Shown here piece after piece: positions 32,895 through 40,362 of a stretch of 64,000 nt of DNA. Under the pieces are notes generated by a model. It saw only the letters and a list, made by a program, of their open reading frames with translations. It did no database searches and was not told the origin of the DNA. A program made the translations under genes and the position numbers. Numbering within the stretch: the first letter of the stretch is position 1; each line of letters begins with the position of its first letter. The DNA comes from Streptomyces sp. DH5 (GTDB lineage: Bacteria; Actinomycetota; Actinomycetes; Streptomycetales; Streptomycetaceae): positions 248,001 through 312,000 of the forward strand of contig NZ_JAHWGP010000002.1 of the NCBI RefSeq assembly GCF_020873915.1. The letters run 5' to 3'.

Positions 32895-32913
32895 GCCCTG
32901 CGATGCTGTCCCC

Positions 32914-33609
32914 ATGAGCACCCTCACCGGCCTCTCGGTCCTCTTCGATCTCGACGGAACGCTCGTGGACAGCGAGCCGGACTACTACGAGGCGGGTCGT
33001 CGCACCCTCGCCGAGTACGGGGTCGCGGAGTTCACCTGGGCCGAGCACGAGCGGTACGTCGGGATCAGCACGCGCGAGACGGTCGCCGACTGGCGCCGGC
33101 GGTACGGGCTGTCCGCCCCGGTGGAGGAACTGGTCGAGGTGAAGAACCGCCACTACCTGAAGCTGGCCGGCGCCTCGACACGGGTGTTCCCCGAGATGCG
33201 CGCGTTCGTGGAGCTGCTGGCGGCCGAGGGGGTGCCGATGGCCGTGGCGTCGGGTTCGACGCCGGAGGCGATCGGCGCGGTCCTGGCCGGCACGGGACTG
33301 GGCGCGCATCTGCGGACCGTGGTCTCGGCCGACGAGGTCCCCCGCGGCAAGCCGGCTCCCGATGTCTTCCTGGAGGCGGCGCGCAGGCTCGGCGCGGATC
33401 CGGCCGACTGCGTGGTGGTCGAGGACGCGGCCCCCGGCGCCGCCGCCGCGCACGCCGCCGGTATGCGTTGCATCGCCCTCCCCCATGCCGCCGCGCGGGC
33501 CGGCGCGCCGGAGTTCGCCACCGCCGCCCTGCTGGTGCGGGGCGGGCAGGAGGAGTTCACGGCGCGGGCGGCGTACGCCTGGCTGGCGGAGTCCGCCCGC
33601 GGCTCCTGA
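32914..33609 (+). CDS. HAD-superfamily hydrolase (beta-phosphoglucomutase-like)
   Basis: This 231-residue protein has all HAD motifs: VLFDLDGTLVDSEP (nucleophile and acid Asp), VASGSTPE (motif II Ser), GKPAPDVFLEAARRLG (motif III Lys) and CVVVEDAAPGAAAAHAAGM (motif IV). The cap insertion is of the small helical C1 type, as in phosphoglycolate phosphatases and beta-phosphoglucomutases. The substrate is open. It starts 19 bp after the Lrp gene, so the two are probably cotranscribed. Confidence 0.92.
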   Translation: MSTLTGLSVLFDLDGTLVDSEPDYYEAGRRTLAEYGVAEFTWAEHERYVGISTRETVADWRRRYGLSAPVEELVEVKNRHYLKLAGASTRVFPEMRAFVELLAAEGVPMAVASGSTPEAIGAVLAGTGLGAHLRTVVSADEVPRGKPAPDVFLEAARRLGADPADCVVVEDAAPGAAAAHAAGMRCIALPHAAARAGAPEFATAALLVRGGQEEFTARAAYAWLAESARGS

Positions 33610-34054
33610 CGGCTGCCGCCCACCGCGCCTCCGGGTGAACGTCCGATCCGGTCGACGCTCCCTCCCGTGTTCGTGACGCCGAACGGACCGGCCGAAGGCG
33701 CCGAGGACCCCACACACGCGTGCGTCCGGCGCTCCGACCGCGTGTGATCTCCGGCACGCCGGACTCCGGTGCCGCCAACCCCTCGCGGGCCGACGGGGTC
33801 ACGCTGCTGGACGAGATCCGGGCCGGTGCGTCCTTCCGCGACGAGGAGGCACCGGTCACGCGCGCGGACGGTGGTGAACACCTGGGCGGGAGCAGTCCTG
33901 CCACGGCCGGCCGACGGAGCCGCGGTGGTGAGCACGGAGCGGCGGGCCGCCTACGCCCGTTGGACGCGTCGGAAAAGACTTTCCCGAACGCTGATTGTTT
34001 CGCCTCCGGCGTCCGTACCTCCTGCTGTTGGGCCGTTCGATCCCAGGAGGCACG
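33610..34054. other. 445-bp gap without a recognised gene
   Basis: Open frames exist in this stretch, but none has a ribosome binding site together with streptomycete codon bias or a recognisable domain. The right end must hold the promoter of the DUF4142 gene, whose AGGAGG-type site is at about 34044-34050. A decayed gene cannot be excluded. Confidence 0.4.
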
Positions 34055-34804
34055 ATGCGCATCTCGCGCAGCACGGCAGGAACCGCGTTCGTGGGCGGAG
34101 CCATGATCCTCACCCTCACCGCGCTCGCCTATCCCACCATGCTGGGCGTCCAGAACACATCGACCAAGCCGGACCGGGTGGTGGCCAACACCAACTACGG
34201 CCCGCTGACCGAGGCGGACCGCGACTTCGTGGTCAAGGTCCGCGCGGCCGGGCTGTGGGAGCACCCCCTGGGGCTGCTGGCGATGGAGCGGGGGACGACG
34301 CCGGAGATGAAGGAGGCGGGCGAGCACCTGGTCGTCGGACACGGACGGCTCGACGAGTCCTGCCGCAAGATCTCCCTGGAGCTCGGCATCACACTGCCGA
34401 ACCAGGCGTCACCGCAGCAGCAGGGTTTCGTGGAGACCATCAGGGCCACCACCGGCAAGGAGTTCGACTCCACGGCGGTGAACATCATGCGCGTGACGCA
34501 CGGGCAGATCTTCCCGGCCATCGCCAACATCCGGGCCAACACCAGGAACACCCTGGTGCGGCAGCTCGCCGACCAGGCCAACGACACGGTGCTCGACCAC
34601 ATCACGGTGCTGGAGAAGACGGGGCTGGTCAACCACGAGCAGGTCAACTTCCAGCAGACCAGCCCGCCCAAGATGCCGGCGGAGCAGGTGACCCCGCCCG
34701 CGCCGCAGGCGGGCGCGCCCGTCCTGGCGCTGGAGATCCCCGAAGGGCTGAAGGACCTCAACACGGTGTCCCCGGCGCCCTCACCGTCCTCGACGGTCAA
34801 GTAG
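34055..34804 (+). CDS. DUF4142 exported protein
   Basis: This 249-residue protein has an N-terminal signal or anchor (STAGTAFVGGAMILTLTALAYPTML) and a DUF4142 four-helix domain: YGPLTEADRDFVVKVRAAGLWEHPLGLLAMERG, MKEAGEHLVVGHGRLDESC. The C-terminal 50 residues are Pro/Ala/Ser-rich and may be a cell-wall-spanning tail. DUF4142 resembles ferritin-like bundles, but the function is unknown. Start ATG 34055 with CAGGAGG 4-5 bp upstream. Confidence 0.88.
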   Translation: MRISRSTAGTAFVGGAMILTLTALAYPTMLGVQNTSTKPDRVVANTNYGPLTEADRDFVVKVRAAGLWEHPLGLLAMERGTTPEMKEAGEHLVVGHGRLDESCRKISLELGITLPNQASPQQQGFVETIRATTGKEFDSTAVNIMRVTHGQIFPAIANIRANTRNTLVRQLADQANDTVLDHITVLEKTGLVNHEQVNFQQTSPPKMPAEQVTPPAPQAGAPVLALEIPEGLKDLNTVSPAPSPSSTVK

Positions 34805-34821
34805 GAAGTCGGTCCCGGCGG

Positions 34822-35595
34822 TCACGACCCGCGGCGGGGCCTGCCCCGCCGCGGGTTCTTCGCCGTGCCCCCGGTGCCCGCTCCGCGGCCCCGGCCGCCG
34901 GCGCCCCGGGACGCGCCGGGCTGCTGCCGGCGGCGGCCGGCGCCGTCGGTCCGCTCGCGCTTCTTCTCCTGCGCCGGCTGCTGCGGGCGGCCCCGGGTGC
35001 TGTTGACCGTCCGGCCGCGGACGATGCCGATGAAGTCCTCCACCCGGTCCGTCGTCGCCGCCTCCGGCCAGGCCAGCGCCACGCCCGACACGGGGGACGC
35101 TTCGAGCGGCCGGTGGGTGAGGTCCTTGCGGTGGTGGAGACGGGCGAGGGACAGCGGGACCACGAGCACGCCGATCCCGGCCGCCACGAGCTCGATCGCG
35201 TCCGCCGTGGTGGCGGGCCGTTCCAGCGCGGGCCGGCCGGGCAGGCTCTCCCACTCGAGCACGTCGTCGAGGGGGTGCAGGACGATCTCGTCGGCCAGGT
35301 CCTCCGGGGTGACCGCGTCGACGGCCGTGACGACGTGGTCCTTCGGCACCACGACGACCGTCTGCTCGGTGTACAGGGGGATCGCGCTGAGCACCGTGCG
35401 GTCGACGGGCAGCCGGACGAGACCCGCGTCGGCGTCGCCGCCCAGCAGGAGTTCCCGCGCCGTCGACGCGGGCACCTGGATGAGGTCCAGCGGGACGTCG
35501 GGCAGCCGCTCGTTCCAGATGCGCACCCACTTGCCGGGCATCACGCCGGGTACGTACACGAGCCGGAACGAGGGGGAGACTTCCGAGCCTGTCAC
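34822..35595 (-). CDS. LysR-type substrate-binding domain protein without HTH, with AT-hook-like tail
   Basis: Residues ~8-190 form the periplasmic-binding-protein-like effector domain of LysR regulators (RLVYVPGVMPGKWVRIWNERLPDVPLDLIQV, AGLVRLPVDRTVLSAIPLYTEQTVVVVPKDH, AIELVAAGIGVLVVPLSLARLH). The N-terminal winged helix is absent: the frame starts with GTG directly before the sensor domain. Instead a basic, Gly-rich tail of about 65 residues follows, with RGRP at 201-204 and RGRPRR at 250-255, both like AT-hooks. It is divergent from DUF5997. A 12-bp palindrome covers its start. Confidence 0.85.
   Translation of the reverse strand: MTGSEVSPSFRLVYVPGVMPGKWVRIWNERLPDVPLDLIQVPASTARELLLGGDADAGLVRLPVDRTVLSAIPLYTEQTVVVVPKDHVVTAVDAVTPEDLADEIVLHPLDDVLEWESLPGRPALERPATTADAIELVAAGIGVLVVPLSLARLHHRKDLTHRPLEASPVSGVALAWPEAATTDRVEDFIGIVRGRTVNSTRGRPQQPAQEKKRERTDGAGRRRQQPGASRGAGGRGRGAGTGGTAKNPRRGRPRRGS
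34828..34855. terminator. Hairpin inside the end of the LysR-like gene
   Basis: CCCGCGGCGGGGC (34828-34840) and its exact reverse complement (34843-34855) form a 13-bp stem. It lies within the last codons of the LysR-like frame, encoding the RGRPRRG tail, and 24 bp beyond the stop of the converging DUF4142 gene, which it can terminate. Confidence 0.65.
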
Positions 35596-35605
35596 CTGGC
35601 CAGGT
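35594..35605. promoter_or_regulatory. Perfect palindrome in the LysR-like / DUF5997 divergent region
   Basis: ACCTGGCCAGGT is a 12-bp perfect palindrome overlapping the GTG start of the LysR-like gene, in a 58-bp divergent intergenic region. It is a candidate operator for either product. Confidence 0.5.
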
Positions 35606-35653
35606 TACCGGCCGTGGTCGGCGGTCGCGCACACGCTCGATACCCTGGACGCC

Positions 35654-36046
35654 ATGACGCAACACCAGAGCACCCAGACGATGAAGCCCGCGACCGCGGC
35701 GAAGAAGCTGGGTGTGTACCTCGAGGCCACCCCCGACGACTTCCGGGAGGGCGTCGTCTCACGCGCCGAGCTGAACGCGCTCCAGGCGGACCCGCCGCAG
35801 TGGCTGCGGGACCTGCGGCGCGACGGTCCCCACCCCCGGCCGGTGGTCGCGGCGAAGCTGGGCGTGTCCATCGCCGGTCTCGGGCGCGCGGGAGTCACCG
35901 AGGCCCTCACCACCGAGCAGATCGAGACGCTCAAGCAGGAGCGCCCCGAGTGGCTGGAGCGGGAGCGGGCCACCCAGGCCGAGGTCCGCAGGGAAGCGGT
36001 ACGCATCAAGAAGCGGGACGCCGAGCGCGCGCAGCGGGACGGCTGA
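35654..36046 (+). CDS. DUF5997 family protein
   Basis: This 130-residue basic protein belongs to DUF5997. Two parts look helix-turn-helix-like: KPATAAKKLGVYLEATPDDF and PVVAAKLGVSIAGLGRAGVTEALTTEQIETL. The C-terminus is a charged helix (ERERATQAEVRREAVRIKKRDAERAQ). The function is unreported as far as I know. It is divergent from an HTH-less LysR sensor protein with 58 bp between the starts. I infer that the two may work together in regulation. Confidence 0.8.
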   Translation: MTQHQSTQTMKPATAAKKLGVYLEATPDDFREGVVSRAELNALQADPPQWLRDLRRDGPHPRPVVAAKLGVSIAGLGRAGVTEALTTEQIETLKQERPEWLERERATQAEVRREAVRIKKRDAERAQRDG

Positions 36047-36067
36047 CCTCCTCCGCGCCCTCCTCCG

Positions 36068-36108
36068 CGGTCGCCCCCGGCCGGTTCTCCCGGTTCCGGG
36101 GGCGACCG
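36068..36108. terminator. Perfect 13-bp hairpin after DUF5997
   Basis: CGGTCGCCCCCGG (36068-36080) pairs exactly with 36096-36108 around a 15-nt loop, starting 21 bp beyond the DUF5997 stop. Confidence 0.82.
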
Positions 36109-36240
36109 TGTCTCCGCGGGGGAGCGCGCCCGGCGGAAACGCCAGCCCGCGCCACCCTTCCGATGGTCAGAAATATCTACCACCATGGCTCGTACCGCAC
36201 GCGCCCTGAGCGGCGCGGCCGACCGCGCCCGGGGTGGGAC

Positions 36241-36726
36241 ATGCACAGCGTCATGTGGAAGCAAGCCGTCGAGTGGCTGGCCGCGGCGGCCACGGACCCG
36301 CAGGAGTGCAAGCGCGAGTGGGATTACGGGAAGGGGACCGCGCTGCTCGCGGCCGGCCGGTACTGGGACGTGCTCAGCGTGCCCGACCGGCTCGGACTGC
36401 TCGCCCTGGACATCCTCTGGCGCGACCCTCTGAAGGCACCCGGGCCCACGCTGGTGGACGTCACGGCCCGCAGAGTGGGCTTCTTCCTTCCGCCCGATCC
36501 GGTCAGCGAGTGGGTGGGATTCGGGGTGCGGCACGTCGGCAGGGGGTCCTGGGTCGCCGTACCGCCGCCGTACCGGCCCGCGGGACGACTGGAGTGGCTC
36601 GTCCCACCGGACGGCACCGGTGCCCTGCACTCCCCCGTCCCGCTGGAACTGGCCCTGCGCCGGGCGACCGGCACGCTCGCCGTGCTGGCACCGGTCAGCG
36701 CGGAGTCTGCGGGGCCGGGCTGGTGA
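36241..36726 (+). CDS. Hypothetical streptomycete protein
   Basis: This 161-residue soluble protein has no domain that I can name. It starts MHSVMWKQAVEWLAAAATDP and contains RYWDVLSVPDRLGLLALDILWRDPLKAPGPTLVD and SEWVGFGVRHVGRGSWVAVPPPYRPAGRLEWLVPPDGTGALHSP. The ending is reminiscent of prim-pol-type N-terminal domains seen in streptomycete hypotheticals, but that is weak recall. ATG 36241 has only a weak GGTGGG upstream. Codon bias supports it as real. It converges with, and overlaps by 32 bp, the next small gene. Confidence 0.65.
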   Translation: MHSVMWKQAVEWLAAAATDPQECKREWDYGKGTALLAAGRYWDVLSVPDRLGLLALDILWRDPLKAPGPTLVDVTARRVGFFLPPDPVSEWVGFGVRHVGRGSWVAVPPPYRPAGRLEWLVPPDGTGALHSPVPLELALRRATGTLAVLAPVSAESAGPGW

Positions 36727-36997
36727 GGGGTCCGTCCCCGGCCGGCGGCCCGAGGAGGGGTGCGGGCACGAGGAAGGGCACGGACAGGACCGTCGCTCTC
36801 CCGCTCACGGTCGGGGCGGCGAAGGACGCCCACAGACCGTCGCGGTGCTCCGGGACGGTGTGCCCCCCGGCCCGCCACTCGGCGACCAGCGCCGTGTAGA
36901 TGGGCGTGTGCCCCGCATATCCGCTGGTGAGTTCGGCGTACGGCCGGCGCGCGGCGTCGGGCCCGAGAAGACGCCGCGCCGTCCCAGTGCTGTCCAT
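36695..36997 (-). CDS. Small hypothetical protein
   Basis: This 100-residue protein (MDSTGTARRLLGPDAARRPYAELTSGYAGHTPIYTALVAEWRAGGHTVPEH...) has a compositionally normal first 75 residues and a Pro-rich end overlapping the neighbouring gene. No domain is recognised. There is no clear ribosome binding site. It is kept because the frame has consistent GC3 bias and a protein-like sequence; it could still be spurious. Confidence 0.45.
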   Translation of the reverse strand: MDSTGTARRLLGPDAARRPYAELTSGYAGHTPIYTALVAEWRAGGHTVPEHRDGLWASFAAPTVSGRATVLSVPFLVPAPLLGPPAGDGPLTSPAPQTPR

Positions 36998-37157
36998 GCC
37001 GGAGCAACGCGCCCTCGTGCGCCGGTGGTACGCCCGAAGGCCGCGGGTCCGCCCGGCGGGGTGAAGCCATCACCCGCACGGCCCCAGGGCCGCGGCGGGC
37101 ACGGCGTCCTGGGCTCGACGTGGAACGTGCGCCGGGGCCGTGGGTGACGGACCGGAG

Positions 37158-37188
37158 TTGACCCTCGACCTGGTGGAGGGGCCAGGCT
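37158..37188 (+). promoter_or_regulatory. Candidate MerR-type promoter with 19-bp spacer
   Basis: TTGACC (37158-37163) and CAGGCT (37183-37188) are separated by 19 bp, the unusual spacing that MerR proteins correct by untwisting DNA. A CCTGG...CCAGG dyad (37169-37173 and 37182-37186) lies within, though not perfectly centred. Confidence 0.4.
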
Positions 37189-37207
37189 TCCGGGTGTGGA
37201 GAACGAG

Positions 37208-38278
37208 ATGCTCAGCATTGGCGAGACGGCCCGGGAGAGCGGACTGGGCGTGAGCGCCCTGCGGTTCTACGACCGGACCGGCGTCCTGGTCCCCGACCGG
37301 GTCGACCCGGTGAGCGGCTACCGCTGGTACGCCCCCGGGCAACTGGACGAGGCGCGGCTGCTGGCCCGGTTGCGCCGGGCCGGCATGCCGCTGGCGGACA
37401 TCCGGCTGGTTCTGGCCGGCTGGACGGGCGCCGACACCGATCTCGTACGGCGGCTCCTGCAGGCGCATCTGCGCCGGCTGGAACAGGGGCTGTCCGGTGC
37501 CCGCGAGGAGTTCTCCGCACTCCGAGCCCTACTGGACCAAAGGGAGAACCCCATGACCTCGCTCCGCACCGACACCGCCGTCCGGCTGTCCCTGTCCGGC
37601 CCGGAACTGGCCGCCGCGCTGGACGCGGTCCGGTTCGCGGCCGGCACCGACCCGGAACTGCCGATGCTCGGCGGGATCCACTGCGACATCGACGACGGCA
37701 CGCTGCACGTCGTGGCCACCGACCGGTACCGGATGGCCGTGGCGCACACCCCCGCCGACGGGCACGACGGGCCCCGTGCGCAGGTGACCGTGCCGCTTCC
37801 GCTCGCCGACGCGATGCGGGCGCTGCTGGACGGGAGCCGGGACGTGCGGCTCGCCGTGGACGGTGACCGGGTGACCCTGGAAGCCGGGGACCGGCAGACG
37901 GCCGGCCCGGGCCTCGGCCACGACTTCCCCGACTACCGGCGCCTGGTCCGTCTCCCGGAGGGGCGGCGCACCGTACTGGACGTGCCGGAGTTCCGTGAGG
38001 CGGTGCGCACCGGTCCCGTGCGGGAGCAGGACGGGTCCGCGGACGACCTCACCGTACTGGCGGTCGCGGACGACGGATCGGTCGGCGTCGCCGGGCACGG
38101 GGCGGCCGGCGACGGCCTCATCGCCGTCAACCGGGCGTTCCTGCTGGACGCGCTGGCCGCGGGAGCGCGCGACCGGCTGGTCCTGGAGTCGGGTGCTCCG
38201 ACGGCACCCCTCGCCGTCCGCCGGCCGGACGACGAGGGCACGTTCTCGCTCCTGATGCCGGTACGGCTGGAGAACTGA
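37208..38278 (+). CDS. MerR-family regulator fused to DNA polymerase III beta-clamp-like domains
   Basis: The 356-residue protein begins with a MerR winged helix (MLSIGETARESGLGVSALRFYDRTGVLVPDRVDPVSGYRWY) and its dimerisation helix to about residue 115. From about 125 to the end it reads as beta-clamp (DnaN) domains 2 and 3: GGIHCDIDDGTLHVVATDRYRMAVA, DFPDYRRLVRLP, AVNRAFLLDALAAG and the canonical clamp ending LLMPVRL. Only two of three clamp domains are present, so the MerR dimer would supply the pairing. ATG 37208 follows GGAG; GTG 37196 would be leaderless. The clamp part may bind a ligand or replication partners carrying clamp-binding peptides. Confidence 0.88.
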   Translation: MLSIGETARESGLGVSALRFYDRTGVLVPDRVDPVSGYRWYAPGQLDEARLLARLRRAGMPLADIRLVLAGWTGADTDLVRRLLQAHLRRLEQGLSGAREEFSALRALLDQRENPMTSLRTDTAVRLSLSGPELAAALDAVRFAAGTDPELPMLGGIHCDIDDGTLHVVATDRYRMAVAHTPADGHDGPRAQVTVPLPLADAMRALLDGSRDVRLAVDGDRVTLEAGDRQTAGPGLGHDFPDYRRLVRLPEGRRTVLDVPEFREAVRTGPVREQDGSADDLTVLAVADDGSVGVAGHGAAGDGLIAVNRAFLLDALAAGARDRLVLESGAPTAPLAVRRPDDEGTFSLLMPVRLEN

Positions 38279-38297
38279 GGGGACGGCCCCCGCGCGG

Positions 38298-38334
38298 GAC
38301 GCCCCGTCCGCCCGGGCCGGGCGGACGGGGCGTC
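38298..38334. terminator. Perfect 16-bp bidirectional hairpin
   Basis: Positions 38298-38313 and 38319-38334 are exact reverse complements around GGGCC. It lies between the converging MerR-clamp and antiporter genes. Confidence 0.9.
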
Positions 38335-38338
38335 GCGT

Positions 38339-39589
38339 TCAGCGTTCGACGCCGCTGTCCTCCGCGGGCTTCAGCGTCTCCGCGGCCGGCGGCGTCGCGC
38401 TCCGCACGGGCACGGTGTCGGCCTTGGCCGTACGGCGTGCGGTCAGGGCCAGCGCGATGGGCTCGGTGTAGCGGGCGGTGAGCGGGCCGAGGACGACCAG
38501 GACCAGGACGTACGCGGTGGCCAGCGGACCGAGGTCCGGCTCGATGCCCGCGGTGACCGCGAGGCCGGCGATGACGATGGAGAACTCGCCGCGGGCGACC
38601 AGCGTGCCGCCCGCGCGCCAGCGGCCCTTGGGCGAGACACCGGCCCGGCGGGCGGCCCAGTAACCGGTGGCGATCTTCGTCAGCGCGGTGACGACGGCCA
38701 GCGCGAAGGCGGGGAGGATCACCGGCGGAATGGACTGCGGGTCGGTGTGGAGCCCGAAGAAGACGAAGAAGACGGCGGCGAAAAGGTCCCGCAGCGGTGC
38801 CAGCAGGTTGTGCGCGCCCTCGGCCACCTCGCCGGACAGGGCGATGCCCACCAGGAACGCGCCCACGGCGGCCGACACCTGGAGCTGCTGGGCCAGTCCC
38901 GCGACCAGCAGGGTGAGCCCCAGCACGACCAGCAGCAGCTTCTCCGGGTCGTCGCTGGAGACGAAGCGGGAGATGACCCGTCCGTAGCGGACGGCGACGA
39001 ACAGCACGAGCCCGGCGACGCCCAGCGCTATGGCCAGGGTGACGCTGCCCGCGGCGAGGCTGACGCCGGCCAGCAGGGCGGTGATGATCGGCAGGTAGAC
39101 GGCCATCGCCAGGTCCTCGAGCACGAGGATGCTGAGGATGACCGGAGTCTCCCGGTTGCCGAGCCGTCCGAGGTCGCCGAGGACCTTCGCGATGACGCCG
39201 GAGGAGGAGATCCAGGTGACGCCGGCCAGGACGACGGCGGCGACCGGACCCCAGCCGAGGAGCAGGGCCAGGGCCGCGCCGGGCAGGGCGTTCAGCGCCA
39301 TGTCCACGAGGCCGGCCGGGTACTGGGTCTTGAGGTTGGAGACCAGGTCGCTGGCCGTGTACTCGAGGCCGAGCATGAGCAGCAGCAGGATCACGCCGAT
39401 CTCGGCGCCGATCGCCACGAACTCCTCACTCGCGCCGAGCGGCAGCAGCCCCCCTTCGCCGAAGGCGAGGCCGGCCAGCAGATAGAGGGGGATCGGGGAG
39501 AACCGGAGACGTCCGGCGAGGCGGCCCAGCAGGCCGAGGCCGAGGATGATCGCGCCGAACTCGATCAGGAAGATCGCGGAAGAGTGCAC
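38339..39589 (-). CDS. Cation:proton antiporter, KhtU/KefB-like (CPA2)
   Basis: This 416-residue protein has about 12 transmembrane helices of the monovalent cation:proton antiporter-2 family, for example EIGVILLLLMLGLEYTASDL, ISSSGVIAKVLGDLGRL, LVLEDLAMAVYLPI and FVFFGLHTDPQSIPPV. It lacks a fused TrkA-N domain. That role is taken by the small TrkA-C protein encoded just upstream, with only 4 bp between. Such KhtTU pairs export K+ under alkaline or other stress. Confidence 0.92.
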   Translation of the reverse strand: MHSSAIFLIEFGAIILGLGLLGRLAGRLRFSPIPLYLLAGLAFGEGGLLPLGASEEFVAIGAEIGVILLLLMLGLEYTASDLVSNLKTQYPAGLVDMALNALPGAALALLLGWGPVAAVVLAGVTWISSSGVIAKVLGDLGRLGNRETPVILSILVLEDLAMAVYLPIITALLAGVSLAAGSVTLAIALGVAGLVLFVAVRYGRVISRFVSSDDPEKLLLVVLGLTLLVAGLAQQLQVSAAVGAFLVGIALSGEVAEGAHNLLAPLRDLFAAVFFVFFGLHTDPQSIPPVILPAFALAVVTALTKIATGYWAARRAGVSPKGRWRAGGTLVARGEFSIVIAGLAVTAGIEPDLGPLATAYVLVLVVLGPLTARYTEPIALALTARRTAKADTVPVRSATPPAAETLKPAEDSGVER

Positions 39590-39593
39590 GCGC

Positions 39594-40064
39594 TCACTCC
39601 CGCCCGAGAATCTCGGCGGCGGCGTCGATGCCCTCGCGGGTGCCGATCAGGATCAGCGTGTCCCCTCCGGCCAGCCGGAAGTCCGGCGCGGGGGACGGGA
39701 TCGCCTCCGCCCGCCGCAGCACGGCCACGATGGACACGCCGGTGTCGGTGCGCATCCGGGTCTCGCCCAGCAGCCGCCCGTTCCAGTGGGAGACGGAGGA
39801 CAGCTCGATGCGCTCGGCGACCAGTCCGAGGTCGGTGGTGTGCAGCAGGTTGGGGCTGTGGTGGGCGGGCATCAGCGCGTCGATGAGCGCGGCCGACTCG
39901 GCGACGGTCAGGCGCAGCGAGCGGGCGCAGGCGTCCGGGTCGTCGGAACGGTAGACGTTGACCGTACGCGCACCGTCGCGGTGCGCGATCACGGACAGGT
40001 GCTCGTGCTCACGCGTGGTGAGGTCGTATTTCACGCCGATGCCCGGCAGCGGCGTCGCGCTCAT
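39594..40064 (-). CDS. TrkA-C-domain regulatory subunit of the antiporter (KhtT-like)
   Basis: This 156-residue soluble protein starts MSATPLPGIGVKYDLTTREHEHLSVIAHRDGARTVNVY, an N-terminal domain typical of KhtT. It ends in a TrkA-C/RCK_C domain (SVSHWNGRLLGETRMRTDTGVSIVAVLRRAEAIPSPAPDFRLAGGDTLILIGTREGIDAA), which binds nucleotide second messengers in homologues (c-di-AMP in Bacillus). It is the first gene of the two-gene antiporter operon. The start at 40064 is chosen by homology; its ribosome binding site is weak. Confidence 0.88.
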   Translation of the reverse strand: MSATPLPGIGVKYDLTTREHEHLSVIAHRDGARTVNVYRSDDPDACARSLRLTVAESAALIDALMPAHHSPNLLHTTDLGLVAERIELSSVSHWNGRLLGETRMRTDTGVSIVAVLRRAEAIPSPAPDFRLAGGDTLILIGTREGIDAAAEILGRE

Positions 40065-40362
40065 CCGTGGAGCAGGCACAGCCCGTCCCCTTCCCGATTC
40101 TTCCGATGTCGTCCGGTGCGGGGTAGCCCGACCGGCCGCGCCGCGACACTGGTGATCGACCCCCACGGGGGTAATGGTGCCATCCCGCCAAACGGCCGGA
40201 ACATGGGTGTTGCCACGGATGGACAGGGCGCCGGCGTGCCGAGGAGGATGCCGACGGAGCCCGTGTTTCCGCCGTTGGGAGCCCTCTTCCCGGGCTGCGC
40301 GTGACGCGTGCGGGTCCCGCCTCGTGGGTACTCGGAGCGCGTCGCGGGGACGGGAGTGTGAA
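40065..40362. other. Divergent intergenic region, antiporter operon / universal stress protein
   Basis: Nearly 300 bp that must hold two promoters. I find no high-scoring -35/-10 pair or clear inverted repeat. The usp ribosome binding site GGGAG is at 40352-40356. Confidence 0.35.

Noticed and set aside
33720-34106. Possible gene in the gap before DUF4142
   Set aside because: No ribosome binding site, no domain, and it overlaps the DUF4142 start in another frame; left as unexplained sequence.
36163-36185. Possible operator around GGTCAGAAATATCTACC
   Set aside because: The two arms match only partly and are offset, so it is no better than chance for an AT-rich spot.
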